A stretch of 64,000 bases of DNA from Cardiocondyla obscurior (GCF_019399895.1 NC_091865.1:3973001-4037000), one strand, 5' to 3'. Shown: positions 38,930 to 51,590, numbered from the stretch's first letter. Notes: a model not told the origin generated them from the sequence alone. Numbers and translations: made by a program.

Positions 38930-39330
38930 TGACGCGAAACGCCGGATTGCCAGCCGCCAATTAATAATAACGAGAGGACGTTACGGCATTACGGTAAAAT
39001 GATCGCTTTTAACCGTGCTCCCGTCATGGCTGAACCATATCATCGTCAAGGCCATTAATTCGGCCCCTTTCCTCGCCCGATTGCAATTTCGTACGACAGC
39101 CTTGCGGCGGCGCGACAGAGCGGGACGCACGGATTTTCATCTCCGTCGATTTAATTAAGCAAATCTCGTTTGGTTTTTCGAAAGGGCACTTTTAACATCG
39201 CAGTAGCTTTTTGCCGGGGAAACGCATATTCAGCTGGGGCATGGATCAGTGAGCGATTTAACGGCCGCTAATTAGATATATTTCGATCGTTACGGATCGA
39301 TTAGTAATTAACGTGTGCTCTCTAATTGAT
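38930..39330. promoter_or_regulatory. possible enhancer: cluster of TAAT-core motifs
   Basis: Non-repetitive, CpG-containing sequence with many homeodomain-type cores: AATTAATAATAA near 38959, CCATTAATTC near 39052, TTAATTAAGCAAAT near 39151, the palindrome CTAATTAG at 39268-39275, TTAGTAATTAACG near 39301 and TCTAATTGAT near 39321. No open frame of note covers it. Developmental enhancers carry such clusters, but AT-rich DNA generates some by chance. Confidence 0.28.
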
Positions 39331-40000
39331 GTCACTAAAACGATACTGGAAATCGGTGAATGAACGCTTAATGACCTGCATCAGTTGAAAGCTGAGAATT
39401 ACAAGTTGAATATTACCGGTCATATAATATAATCGGCCAAATGTGTGATCTTAGTATTTTAAGTATTACATTTTTTTTTATTAAAAAAATTTAATATTCT
39501 AGTTCTTACGATTATGTATGTATATTATGAATTAAAAAAAAAAAAAAAAACATTTTTACTGGGAACACGAGCAAGACGATTAAACGAATCTTTGCGCGCG
39601 CAATTTCCTTTCGCCGAATACAAGAATTCTCGCGAATTTCAACGACATCGCTGGAAAGTAATTATAGACGCACGGTTGTTTGCCAGCATTCTCGAAGATA
39701 ACGCTCGCTAATCACGAACACTGTTTTTTACGGGTACATTTTCATTTAGATGCTTCTGCGATTTCCCGTCGGGACCGAATGCGCGCATTTTGGCTCGCGT
39801 TTCTATTTGCAAAAGCGGCAGAAACAAACGAACGAGCGCACATCGTGCCTAGCTGAATAATTAGTACGCTGAAAATGAAAGTCGTCCGGCGATATTTGCC
39901 GGCGGGCTTGATCAATCTCTCTCTCTATCTCTATCTCTCTCTCCGTTTCTCTTCCAACGCCAGGCGAATCTATACCCTACCGACCCTCTGCCACCCTGTT
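39331..40000. other. no recognisable gene; A17 and CT/CTAT simple repeats
   Basis: A 17-base A run lies at 39534-39550. CT-rich simple sequence with CTAT interruptions lies at 39916-39943. The rest shows no recognisable feature. Confidence 0.6.
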
Positions 40001-40560
40001 GTAGAAACGGTAGCACGATCGCTGCTATAACTCCCTCCGAAGCCCCGTCGACCCGTCGACCCCGCGAGGCTCACAATTTCGGCTTTATCGCAATTTCATT
40101 GGACCCTTTTCATTGGCGGAGCGTGAATAATCCGGTTAAACGACGGGCGTGCTTTCCAATCGGTCGACGCTCGCGATTTCGATATCCGATGGATCGCGCG
40201 ACACCGGCCGCCGACTCGTTATCGTTGGAATTTCATCGGCGCGTATGACGAGTTGGCGATCGTTTATTCTTGTAATTACGCGATATGCGAGCGCTTTAGA
40301 TAATGAAATGTTAGCCGTGGAGCGAACCGGGACGGCCCGGTACCGCTTCTCGCGATCGGGCAACGCGCGATCGAGGGGAATCGATAACGAAGTACATCGG
40401 CGATTGTGAATACGATCAGCGATCGACCGCGAAACGAGGGGAAAAAAGAACAACAGATAAGGCAAACGGATTAAACTCCGAGGTTCGGTTAAAAGCCGGA
40501 TTATCGCGAGAGAGCGAATCGGGCGCGCCTCGTTACGATTTAAGACGTACGATCGACGCG
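40001..40560. other. CpG-rich island, no gene recognised
   Basis: CpG-dense sequence with open frames on both strands (109 codons minus, 86 plus) over the same bases. A small hairpin ACCGGG/CCCGGT closes a 4-base loop at 40326-40341. No recognised gene. Confidence 0.5.
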
Positions 40561-42816
40561 TCGTTAAGCACCGGAAATAACGGCGTGATGCAACGAGAGA
40601 TTATACCCAGTTGAAAGCTCCTTGCGGAGAGATAATCCGAAGTTCGAGAGTGAAGATTCATGTTGGCCGTATGAATGGCTGATGATTTAAATGTCGCGTG
40701 TCTGTATCGCTTCGTCGATTCCATTTACTTCTCCTGGTTATCGACAGCTCATTCGTGCGAGGTAAATTATGCGATACCGCGAGATAAGATCGCACGAAGT
40801 TGCAGAAGTTGTCTCATTTGTCATTGCGACTTCCACTATATAACACTAAATAACTCGCGACGTTGGTTCGATTTTCAATCAACCGAAAGCCTAGGATAAC
40901 CGCCTGGCGTCGGGCCGTTCAGGAATCAGGTGTATATTGAACATATCGATTTCGTACGAAATTATAGAACGATCGCGTCATTAGCTTACTGGCTGATTTC
41001 CGCAAATATCATCTGCTATAATAATCCCTTATACCCCTCCCCCCTCCTTTGCATTTGTTAAATGAGTTGTCACGTATTTTCAATGAAGTAGCAATTATCA
41101 TATACCCTTTCATCCGTTATAATAAATAACATTAATCGTTATTAAACATGTCAATTTAAATTTCCAATTTAACCAAAGAACTGATATTTTACAAAACTAA
41201 TTTAAATACAATATTATCCAAATATAGCAAATGTAAATTATTAATGTGTTATTAATATAATTTTATGACGTCAAAAACAAGTCGTTTTACGATTTCGCGG
41301 ATAAGAAAATGAAATATTCGCGAAAAGAAAGATTTATCTCCGAGACTATTATAGGTTTAGGATTACTTTCTCTCTTTTTCAAAGAAAAGCGGTAATAGAT
41401 GCTAACAGATGAGGGGAGCAATGGTAATACAATACAGGCACAATTAAAATTAAAAATACGTTTCTGCAATTCATTGTAGCGACAATCTGAAATAAAACGG
41501 GCTGCTCTTTTACTGCATCGCAATGAAGCGGCTGCGAGAGGATTTAAAACAGAAAGATTGAATTCTAACTGAATCGTCGCAGTTCTCGCGCAGGTTTCAG
41601 AGATCCGGTCTAGAGATATCTCCCGCTCGGTAAATGGACTGCGAATATATATCGCGCTTATGTCAATTCCGTTATCTGTTATCGTATCATGTGTCTATGA
41701 AAAGCATGCGCGCGGCGTGGAAAGACGCGGCATCGAGCGTGTCTCCGATTCCGTGATTCAATCTCGCTCTCGTTGCGCGACTACCTCAGATATTGCGAAG
41801 GTGTGTCCGAATTGCAAATAAAGATAGCGTTCAGTGGACGTTTCTAGGAAAGCCCGATGTTATCCCATTTACGCGACATTCCTAATTGCATCACCGTCGT
41901 CGTCGCCGCTCCACGTGTGCCGGTAATATGCGTTTGGCGAGGTGAGAAGCTTACATTCGCTCGGATCGCTTGGTACGCTCGCCTACCCGTTTAAATTACG
42001 TTCCCGTCGAAAGACACGGCTGCGCTTAACAGCGTTTCTGCGAGAACATCGCACAGCCGGATCGGCCATAAAACACCGCATTAAATTTATCTGATATTGG
42101 CTCTCGCGTATTACTGTTATTCGACTTTCAACTTGAACGGCCGAAAACGCATAAAAGGCGTTACGGTCGTGGTGCATACGCGAATTATCATAATCGCGCT
42201 ATTCAATTAGGCAAGAAATGCAACTTTTATTATTCCACACGCTGTTTCGTATATATTTTTTTTTTAAAGATTTACTCGATACAAAATTGATTTACTCGAA
42301 AATAATAAATTAATATAATCTATATGATCGAAGAACGTCTTTTACCCAACAAGTAATAATTTTCTAATAGAAAATTATATTTTTTGGTTTTGCAAAGTAA
42401 GAAGTTTATGCATCACAGAAAATAGGATGCTTATCAGATTTAAAAAAATTGTCGCAGTCCGTCTACAAAACTCTACCGAGTTCGATGAGTTTGTCTGTTA
42501 CACGGTCGACCTGTTGAAATTTTAATCAAACTTTCAAATGAGGTTTCGTGATAAACTCGGCACATAAGCCATCAAGAGCGTTACATTCTTGCATTATGTT
42601 TTCTACTTTTCACATAAACTCGGAACAGATCGTATTAAAAATATTATATTATTGCCTGGGTTCTGAAACATTCACGAGAAATGCGATACGTTTCGTCTCA
42701 AATGGTTTTTTTGACACCTATTGAAAAAGCTTTCGTTGTTATTGTATTTTTAGCGTGCAATTTTTAAAGACTAAAAGCAATTAATTGTGCGAATAAAATT
42801 TCGGATTTTAAAGATT
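40561..42816. other. no recognisable gene
   Basis: CpG-richer to 40920, AT-rich at 41040-41530, CpG-richer at 41560-42180, then AT-rich. Frames are at most 78 codons. No RNA gene or transposon recognised. Confidence 0.6.
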
Positions 42817-42842
42817 AAAAAAAAAAAAAAAAAAAAAAAAAA
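42817..42842. repeat. 26-base A run
   Basis: Uninterrupted poly-A. A retroposed sequence would end in such a run, but I find no recognisable element upstream and no target-site duplication by eye. Confidence 0.9.
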
Positions 42843-44391
42843 CGTTGATATACGGAAAAGAGAGTTAAGCGCGAGAAAAAGTTACTATACAAGTAACACA
42901 CCAAGGACTGACACTTAAGCAAAATAACATTACTAAAAAACGGATTCAAGTCTCTTTAAAATATGATTTGGCTAAGACTTCATTTTTTTTTATAAGAAAG
43001 GCATAAAAATAGCACGTGTTGTTAATCGATTAAGTGTTTCTTTAGATACTGTAATTTCTGTATTTTTTTTTTTTTTTTTCTCTTTCTGTCACGTAGGATG
43101 AGAAAAATTATTAGTTATTTGTTAGGCGAGTGTGTGCGTTTTCCGCTAAATAAATAATACGTAGATCGTTATTTTCCTAACACAAGCCACGCAAGCAACC
43201 AATCGATGACATCCTATTCCGTCACCCGGAAAGGCCACTGTATTCGTTTTCCCCTTATCTTGACAGTCTCTCGGGACATTATATAAGACTCGTATCATCC
43301 CCCTCATCCAAACAAGGTTCCGTAAAAGAAAATCGATTACGAATCAGGACATTTGCACTGTGGCTCATCACGTTCATTGAGTGATAAGAATAAATCGGGT
43401 ACGGACAGCACGTTGAGTCTCAATTATACTTCACCTTACAAATGAAATTGAATTAAGTGCATAAAGACTGGAGAGCTATAATAAATTCAAGGAGCAATGA
43501 TATTACATTACTGAAATGCGGATAGTAATCTCGCGGTAGTAAATGTCGCTTCTACGTGAGTTTCTTAATCGGCATGATACACGCGTATTTGCGAGCGCTT
43601 GCGGGATGTGAAGCTGGGCAAGGGTGGAATGAGTTATTTCGGTAACGCTAGATTTTGCGCCGCTCTTCCGTGTAAAGCCCGTCGATGATAATCCGCCAAC
43701 AGCGAACGTGCAAAATCGTCGTCGGCAAGTCGTCGCTCCGCGGCCATTTCCCGGGGAATCAATTAACAGCGCCGCAGCGAATTGGCAACGCGCCTAGCAA
43801 TTATCGCGTCCCGCCACTTCGTGGTGGGACTACGACGACAAACCAAAATTTCGTACCGCAAGCGAGCCCGAAGTTGACGTGACTGCATGCGACGACGCTG
43901 CAGCTAGATCGATTTAACGATGCGAGCCATGAGAACATCCTTTTTATTCTTTGAATAAATTTCTGCAAAGAGAAATGTCATTGTAGTGAATAATAAATAC
44001 ATTCTGTACTTTTGGGTACTAACGTTAGATTGAAAAAAAAACATTCGTGTTTCTCTTTGCCTTTAAAATATATAGCTTAACATATATGTATAATATTTTT
44101 TATATAATCGTTAAATCTGAATTCTCACGCAATTTTTTTTTTAAACACATAAAATACTATACCTTTGTTTTTTAAAGACTTTTTTTTTTAACGATTAGAA
44201 CGTGGCTATAAATTTTTGTACACAGTTAAAATCTATAAATATTTAGCTCATTCCTTTTACCGCGTCCACTCCCTCTCTTCATCCCCGATTTTCCTGAGTG
44301 TTAAACGGAGGCGCGAGAGTATAGAGAATGCAGAGGCGCCAGAGAGAAGTACCATGCAACATCCCCGAAATGAGTTCTCTCTCTGTCCCCG
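42843..44391. other. no recognisable gene; tight hairpin at 43808-43830
   Basis: AT-rich, then CpG-richer at 43540-43920. GTCCCGCCAC and GTGGTGGGAC flank TTC at 43808-43830, a 10-bp stem with one G-T pair and a 3-base loop. A 65-codon plus frame (43685-43882) spans it without a recognised motif. A TATA-like string at 43279 has no supported exon downstream. Confidence 0.5.
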
Positions 44392-44392
44392 A

Positions 44393-44503
44393 CACGTGTT
44401 TCTCACTCTGACTTAATTAAGCCGTCAGTACAAACGCGCAGCATCCAAACACGTGGCCATGTCAGATTTCGGTGTGGCGTCCTTTGCACCACACCGAAAT
44501 CAC
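44393..44503. repeat. copy A of an unidentified spaced element, with 13-bp hairpin
   Basis: The first 39 bases (44393-44431) match 45077-45115 at 37 of 39 positions. Further similarity follows: CGTGG at 44452 and ACCGAAATCAC at 44493-44503. Inside, GATTTCGGTGTGG (44465-44477) and its exact complement CCACACCGAAATC (44489-44501) form a 13-bp stem with an 11-base loop. It matches no transposon end or RNA family I know. Confidence 0.85.
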
Positions 44504-45076
44504 GATGTGGAATCCGGGGGAAGAGACGCTTAATTCTTGTTTTCAGGATGAGTCGTTAAACCGGAAACGCCTGTCCCGGGATTTCATCGCAACCCGGTTT
44601 CCGAACGACTTCTGTTACGATACAAATTAACATCGGTTAGCTTCGTCGCTCCGTACGCGATTAAATATATTGTTACGTTACATCTCGCTAGAAAACCGTC
44701 ACGACAATCATACTTTCAACGGTTTATAAAAATTAATTAACAACATAGGTATTAACGTAAATCAACATTTATCGTTTACTTGAAAATATGTAACATTACC
44801 GGCATTTGTTAATTCATCAATGCATCCTAATTAGCATCCTCATTATCTCTGTCGTTAATACCATACGCATTCATTATACATACCGGCTAAACTCTAACTA
44901 GATCACGATAAATCCCTAAGATTTCGACCAAAAGCGCACCATTGTGCCCGTCCGAGTTAGCGGAATTACGGTCCAGTCCCGTCTTACCTTTCACGCAAAC
45001 GCAATTTGTTAGTCGCGCGTCTGAGCTAGGTCCAAACAGTATCTGGGTTACACTGAAGTTTCGTCTCTATCTCGCG
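44504..45076. other. spacer between the two element copies
   Basis: Mixed, partly AT-rich sequence without an open frame of note. Nothing recognisable. If the two copies were the ends of one mobile element, this would be its interior, but it shows no coding capacity. Confidence 0.5.
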
Positions 45077-45206
45077 CACGTGTTTCTCGCTCTGAATTAA
45101 TTAAGCCGTCAGTACCAGCGGGCTAGCTGGTCCGACCGCCGCGTGGTTAAGTCAAGCTTCGATGTAGCAGTTCGGTAGACCGGTAGAAACCGAAATCACT
45201 ACGGCA
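45077..45206. repeat. copy B of the spaced element, with shorter hairpin
   Basis: Matches copy A over its first 39 bases, then more weakly. The equivalent position carries a reduced hairpin, TTCGGT (45171-45176) with ACCGAA (45189-45194), and ends with the same ACCGAAATCAC (45189-45199). Eight bases later comes CAG followed by GTAAGC, a consensus splice donor with its junction at 45207/45208. The hairpin being kept in position although its sequence changed is suggestive of structure, but two copies cannot prove it. Confidence 0.8.
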
Positions 45207-46180
45207 GGTAAGCGCTCAAGTAAACATATACAATACAAACTATGGAAAACAGGGGTTTCTCGTTATGCTGTCTTATAAACTACCGCGCGCCCGGTTTTGG
45301 GACCTGTCACGCCGCCGAATGCTAATGACGGCTCATTAGTGACGCGGTCAGTGTTACGTCGAGCATCAATTTCAGACTTTTTATTTTCCGGGATCGTTAT
45401 AAACGGCCGCGCGATATTTATGCGTGTCGGGCGAGGTATAGGACTACGCGGAATGGGCGATGAAAAATAGACATGCCGGTTTGTTTCGAATAAAAACGAT
45501 GATTGCTATAGCCGGATGAAATAGCGCCGCGTATCAAACGGCGATGATTTCGTCTGTGCTCAAAGATAATTGCTCGAGCGGAGAAACAATCAATAAATTT
45601 TTCCCAGTTCTGCTTTTCAATTTGCGTTATCACGCCAAACGGCTCAGTGAAAAATACGATAATTACCAATATGCATTGTAATCTTTTTTTTTTTTTTTTG
45701 TATATATATACACAAAAATCGTTTATGTAGGAAAAAAATTATTTTACCTGCTACTGTAATGTAGATTATAACTGTAACGATAATGTAAATTATTTTGTTT
45801 AAAAACGGTGCAATTTTATAAATGGTAAACTCGACAATATTTTTTAGTTTGAAATTAAAAGATTAAACGTACAAACGTTTACCGTACATGATAATGCAAC
45901 TGCCAGTTTATTACTTTAATTTATTAAAACGTCGGATGATTAAAATTGAGAAACGGTCGGCAGCGCAGCCGATGTTTATTTCATTGTATTACTTCTCTCG
46001 TATGCTGCATCAGTTTTCCGCATTTTACTTGTAAGCAAATAGTTCCATACGGTTCCCCGACAAAAGCTTGAATTACGTCATAATCATTTACGTTTCACAA
46101 AAACAGAAAAGAAAAGATATATTATTGCCAGAGCAAAATAAAATTTTCTGGAAAATCCAACGCCGGGGCTCGCATTACGT
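45207..46180. other. no recognisable gene; paired TAAT inverted site
   Basis: CTAATGA and TCATTAG at 45322-45339 are inverted around CGGC, an arrangement that dimerising homeodomains can bind. A T16 run followed by TATATATATA lies at 45684-45710. 45700-46180 is AT-rich with nothing recognised. Confidence 0.5.
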
Positions 46181-49100
46181 GCGCATTAATTAACTAATTT
46201 GATGAGGTTTTATTGTTTTTATCCCATCTCGCTCAATGGAGCATTATACAGTTTTATGCAAAATATTACTACTTTCACGCCACAGCAACGCCTTCCTGTT
46301 TCTGACATTTTTCCAAAGTAATTTTCTCATTAATCTACCCGCTATATTTCTCTATTCCTCCCTCGCTTTTCGCTTAATGCTACGACGCGAAACGATCGTA
46401 TACACACGCCCGTACTTTCTAAAATAACGTATAAACTCGGACAAAATCGACTGAAAGGAATTTCACGAAACCACTTGAGAGCGACAGGAATCACTTCCAC
46501 GATTATACGAACGACGCCGACGGTCTCGTAGCGTCGACGGTATCGATTAGTCGTACTTGAGCCGATCAACTTCGACCCTCATGTTAGCACAAGAACCAGC
46601 CGTGGTTTCTTGCGCGAAGCGCTCCGCGGAGGAAACAAAGAGCCAGATTTTCCACGGTGCAGTCGAGTATAGCTTTCAGTCTGGTCCCTTCCGCCTCGTG
46701 TTTCGCTGCTCCAACGGGGTGTTAATGGTGCCTGAGGCCACAAGGCCATCCATCACCGCACTCGGCCTCTGTATGCTCCGCACTGTCTACTCACGATGTC
46801 TCCGGGCTCTTCCGTGTGAACCGCAACAATGCTTCTTCAGTTCACCGATACACTTACATCACCGTGAGCATTACTAGCGAGCTTTGGCATCTGCTTTCGA
46901 ACTGCAATTACCAGTAACAGCGATATCGATGGAACGGCTATTACCCGCGCGGATACTATATGCGTTCAGATACAAGGATACTCCAGCTGCGTTATTAGCA
47001 ATTGCATTTGTTTGAGCTGTGTACAGCTTAGCTGCGTACGCGGTATACGTAATTGCGTATATGGTAATTATTGGAAGATACATTAACGATCGTAAGGCGT
47101 ATAGACGCCGTATAGACGGCTGCGATGTGTGAAATCACATACAAAGATCGAACTGTTAATAACGCGTAAAACTGCTTTTACTTTAAACGTTTTCTATTTT
47201 CTCTATGGAAACGCGTTAAATGAAAAGGCCTCGTTATCTCGTAAATTATCGATCAAGTTTTTTTCCGTACCTACTTTATAGAAAACGATTTTATTAACAT
47301 TTTATTTTTAAATCAAACTAAAAAACAGAATTATTTCTATGTCGATTAAATTTATCCGTAATAAGGACATCTCGGGAATAGATTTATAATCGTCGAAACT
47401 TGCGCGATTATAGCACGGTGATCAAGACGGATTTCTTTGTTTGAGAACCGCATTAATTTTAAGAGGCGCGCGTGGGGTTTCGTTTTTGAGAGGCTCTGAG
47501 AAGCGGGGGAATGTACGCTTTATTTACGGTCTGAAAAATGCAAGCACGCGGTATGGCCATCGAGCCTTCTCTTCACCTTTCCACCCCTACACTGATCGCC
47601 TATCCCATTTCTCTTTTGCCGCGGGGGCCTCCCTTTCGGTATCGTTCCCCCGTCCTTCATTTGCCTAAAAGATCCCTTTGTCCACTCGTCTTCATCCCGC
47701 TTCACTTGCAAAATCCTCTACGCATTTTCTACCCCCTTCGTCGGCCGCCGTCGCACTCTACGCGGAGCTCGCGAATGATGCCAGCCGTTTCGCCGATGAA
47801 ACGACGATAACGAGATATTCGGTTTCGACGATACGGAAGTGAATTTTTCGAGAACGGAATTCGATACGTCGTAGGTTGAGGGCGGTTCGGCTCATTGAAT
47901 TGACGTATCCCACGTATCTAATATTGAGAGTACCGCCGATGCTCGATATTTGATCAAATATTGAGGCGCACGAAGAAAGTTTGATTAATCGTACGTTTGA
48001 AAGTTTTTCTCTTTGCGGGGGTAGTCCCTTTGAAACAGTAAATATCTATTGTACGCCGCTCGTATTTCCACTTTGAAAATCATTATTTAGATTAACGTTT
48101 TTAAATGTGTATTTAAAGCCTGCGTAATATGACCCAACGTGACTTGCGCAACAACCTTTTTAAGCGCGAAAATAATAAAGCATTTTTAATTACGGTTTAA
48201 CGCAAATAATTTCTGAATAGAGAATTGAAATGTGCGCGCAAACGATTTACCCGATTATTGAGCGTAACAAATAACAACGTGACATTTTTTTCTGTTTTCG
48301 TTTATCCAGAAAAACCGCTCATATTTAATGCTCTACTTAGTAGACCGCATGCATTATATGCTTTGATGTATTAATGCCGTTGGTTCACCCTCGCGATTAC
48401 AATACGGTGTACGAGCTGATGCGTTGCGAAAATTACTGAAACACGACTATTCGCGTAATGAATAAATATAAAATATTCAGTGCGCAACCGCGTACGTCCA
48501 CTCTGAATTCAAATAAACAATTGTATTTTACTTATCCGTGCGAGCGTAATATCATTTTGTAGACTATCCGATTTATGTTGCCTCGCGAAAACGGTAAAAT
48601 AAAGTTAATTACTATTTACTACGCGCGTACGTATATGTATATTATCTTGATATTTTACGAATGATATTCCTCTAAATGTTTAAGCAAAGCTTTTGATATA
48701 TTGATTTCTTTATAAAAGCTGAAACATCGACATCAGAATTATAATCAGATTTTGCAATTAATAATATAAATATTTTATTTCTTTTTTTATTATATGAAAC
48801 GCTGTGCGGCTATTATTCAACGAATGAAAGATTAAAGAAATTATTGGAGTAGAGTTTAAAAAAGAATATACCATTTGAACGAAGAAAACCATTTCATTAT
48901 ACCGACTACATTATGCTAATTATTTTGCCAAACAAATATTTGTTTAAATACGTAAGTTAATAACATTATTAATAACATCACGCTAAAATAATACGAAATT
49001 AGGTTATTTCTTTTCTTTAGTATAATCATAAAAATTTATTTTAATAATTCATCTTCCAATTTCGTTATTTTCTGTCAATGAACCAAGAGACTGGTTTGCC

Positions 49101-49229
49101 TTAAATTAATTATATTATGAATATTGTAGCACAATCGATCGTTCATAAATACGTTTTACGTACTTAGATACACAAATTTCATCAACAACCTAAGAATTTT
49201 AAAATAAATAACGTAGCAAGAACACCGCT
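46181..49229. other. no recognisable gene
   Basis: A 106-codon plus frame at 46557-46877 and C/T-rich frames of 75-90 codons at 47441-47810 have no recognised motif. A 24-bp near-perfect palindrome lies at 47942-47965. 48640-49200 is AT-rich. Confidence 0.55.
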
Positions 49230-49830
49230 GCAGCCGCTTTATCCTCGCAGACGTGCCCTTAACGACGAACTCCACCCTTAACTCGAATACTGAAACGCGG
49301 CAGACCGCCGGCAACCAAGTTCAAAGGGTCGTTTCGCGACCGATCGAAGCGTTCGGGAGGGATTTCGTCGCCGCAATAGCGGGAACAGCTCGTTTTTGCG
49401 ATTGCGACGAGCGCGTAACTACCCGATCCACCCCACGGAAGCTCAACGGACATGAGGCGTTCTGCGAATTGCGTAGCCGCGCGTGCTCGCGTGACTCCGC
49501 CGCATTTACGCATCGGCTGCGCAACCCTGTCATTTTTTTCTTCTGCGGATTCCGTGGCGCCGCGCCGGAGCCGGGCACCTTTTCCCTCCGAAGTCTGAAC
49601 GAAGTCGTGTGCAGTGCCACGACAGGGCCTAACCACGAGCTTATGATTTCCCATAAATGCCACTCTTCCCGTCGCACTCCGCATACCGTCGATTCTTCCG
49701 GTTCTCTCACTCATATCTCGTCCTATCCCCCTCGCTCTATTCACGCACCACTTTCGCAGATAAAATCGCACGGCAGGTTTTTTTTTTCTACAGCCGCGTA
49801 CAGGTTAATTACATAGTTAAATGTAGGGTT
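49230..49830. other. CpG-rich island, open on both strands
   Basis: Plus is open for 187 codons (49253-49816), minus for 170 (49259-49771) and, in another frame, 129 (49321-49710). Three long frames over the same bases cannot all be genes and point to low stop density. None has a recognised domain. A real coding exon in one frame cannot be excluded. Confidence 0.45.
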
Positions 49831-51590
49831 CATCGTTGATTTCAAGTTAGCCGAACTCGAGCGGGAGCGTAAACGTGCGAAAAATGTGTTTGCGAGTTGT
49901 CGCGGGAATTGCACGACGGGCCATCGTGGCGCCGAATACATAAAATCTCGCATATATGTATGTGTATCGCGACGTGGTAACTACTGCACGATAAACTCCA
50001 CACATTATGTCTTCATTTTAGAAGCTTCGTGTAAAAAAGGCGGCACGCATCGAGTGGAAAAAAAAAAATAAGAAAGAAAAAGAAAAATGTGGCATGTCGA
50101 CTGATAAATAACTTTAATTTTGAATTTTATTTTTATTAATTTACTGCACTACTCATGCTTTCACGAGCTATAAAAACAAATATAGTAATGTTAAAAAAAA
50201 TATGCTTTACTTCATTAATTTGTACGCCTTAATCATTCGAGTGTCAGCTATATTTTATTTTTGCATAAAAAGAGCTGTCCCGAAACTCGAATGGTTAACT
50301 ACCACGTTCGGACGCCTCAGCGGAACATTAAAGCATCACGTAAAAAGCAACATGAAGTTCTCCAGTCCAGTAATTAACTGCACAGCAGTGCAAATATAGT
50401 CGCAGTAATAAAACAAACATGATGTGAAAATATTGCGTGTTGTAGATTTAAACAATTATTCAAAATAAAATTGCATTTAAAAAAAAAAGAAAAAAAGATT
50501 TCGTTTCCGAGAAATTACGCGTAGCGAAATGTCAAGAGACACGGTCTTTTATTCCGAGCAACTAAGATTATCGGATCTTAACAACGATTAAAATCGATAA
50601 AACTATTTTTACACAATTCGACTTTTCCGTATTCGCGTAACGCGAGTTGCTGACTTCTTCTTTCTACTCTTGATTTCGAATTCGCGCTACCCGAATACAA
50701 CGCGATCCTTTTCCTTTGTCATGTTATATGGTTGATAGAACACGCGCTATCAGTGTCGCAAACGTGAACGGCAGAGCGCATCAAAAGGACTTTGTGAAAC
50801 AAATCTGATGCAATTGAACTTCGAACTACGCATAGTTCTGGAGAATTCTACGCGTAAAAAAAAAAAATCTTGAAATTAATTGTGTAATAAACAATATTTG
50901 AAAATTGGGCAAATATATTCGATGACAGTCGGTAAATAAAAGCTAAATATTTGACAGCACACTTTCAAATATAGAATCTAAATTTTTACGTAATTTTATT
51001 AAAAAGTTGTTTTTTTTTCTTTTTTTTTTTAATAGGTACTAAAAAATGTAAAATCGCGTGATAAATATCTGAAATTTATTGAGTAAAAAAAAAATATTTT
51101 TATTACTTATTTTATTCGCTATAAATGCATCTGTATAATTGTAATTTCACGAGCGGAATAAAATTAAGATTTTGTACGTAAGATATTTCGTATCGGAAAG
51201 ATGAAACAAAACGTATAAAGATGCTGATATTATAAAAAATATTTTTTGTTTTACATAATATTACTCATTGAAGTAATAATATATCCCACGCGGTCAGGTC
51301 GATGCGCTCAAAGTCATCACGGTATTACGTAATAAAATACATAGAGCTTTTTTATTAGTGCCATGGTCGGAAAAAAACACATTTCAACGTAATACATTGT
51401 TACGACGTTATCGAAAAAGCTACTGTGTCAGATATAGCAAAAGTGGCAGCGCGGAGTAACGGCCTTAGTACGACGCCGCGGGAAAGAAGGCTCTAAAAAG
51501 AATTTCACAGGCAGTTAAAGGACTAATATTGCGCGTACGTAGTCGCTTTTACTTAAGAGCCTGCGCGGCCGTAAAAATACCTACCGAAAT
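49831..51590. other. mostly AT-rich, no gene recognised
   Basis: Several poly-A/T runs (for example near 50059, 50479, 51008 and 51085). Frames do not exceed about 65 codons. No recognisable feature. Confidence 0.65.

Noticed and set aside
42990..43065. helix-turn-helix-like peptide (IARVVNRLSVSLDTVISV) suggesting a decayed Tc1/mariner-type transposase
   Set aside because: Only about 25 residues with no DDE motif, no terminal inverted repeats and frequent stops around it; too weak to call.
49253..49816. 187-codon plus frame and 170/129-codon minus frames as genes
   Set aside because: Three long frames cover the same bases. Low stop density in a CpG island explains them better than coding.
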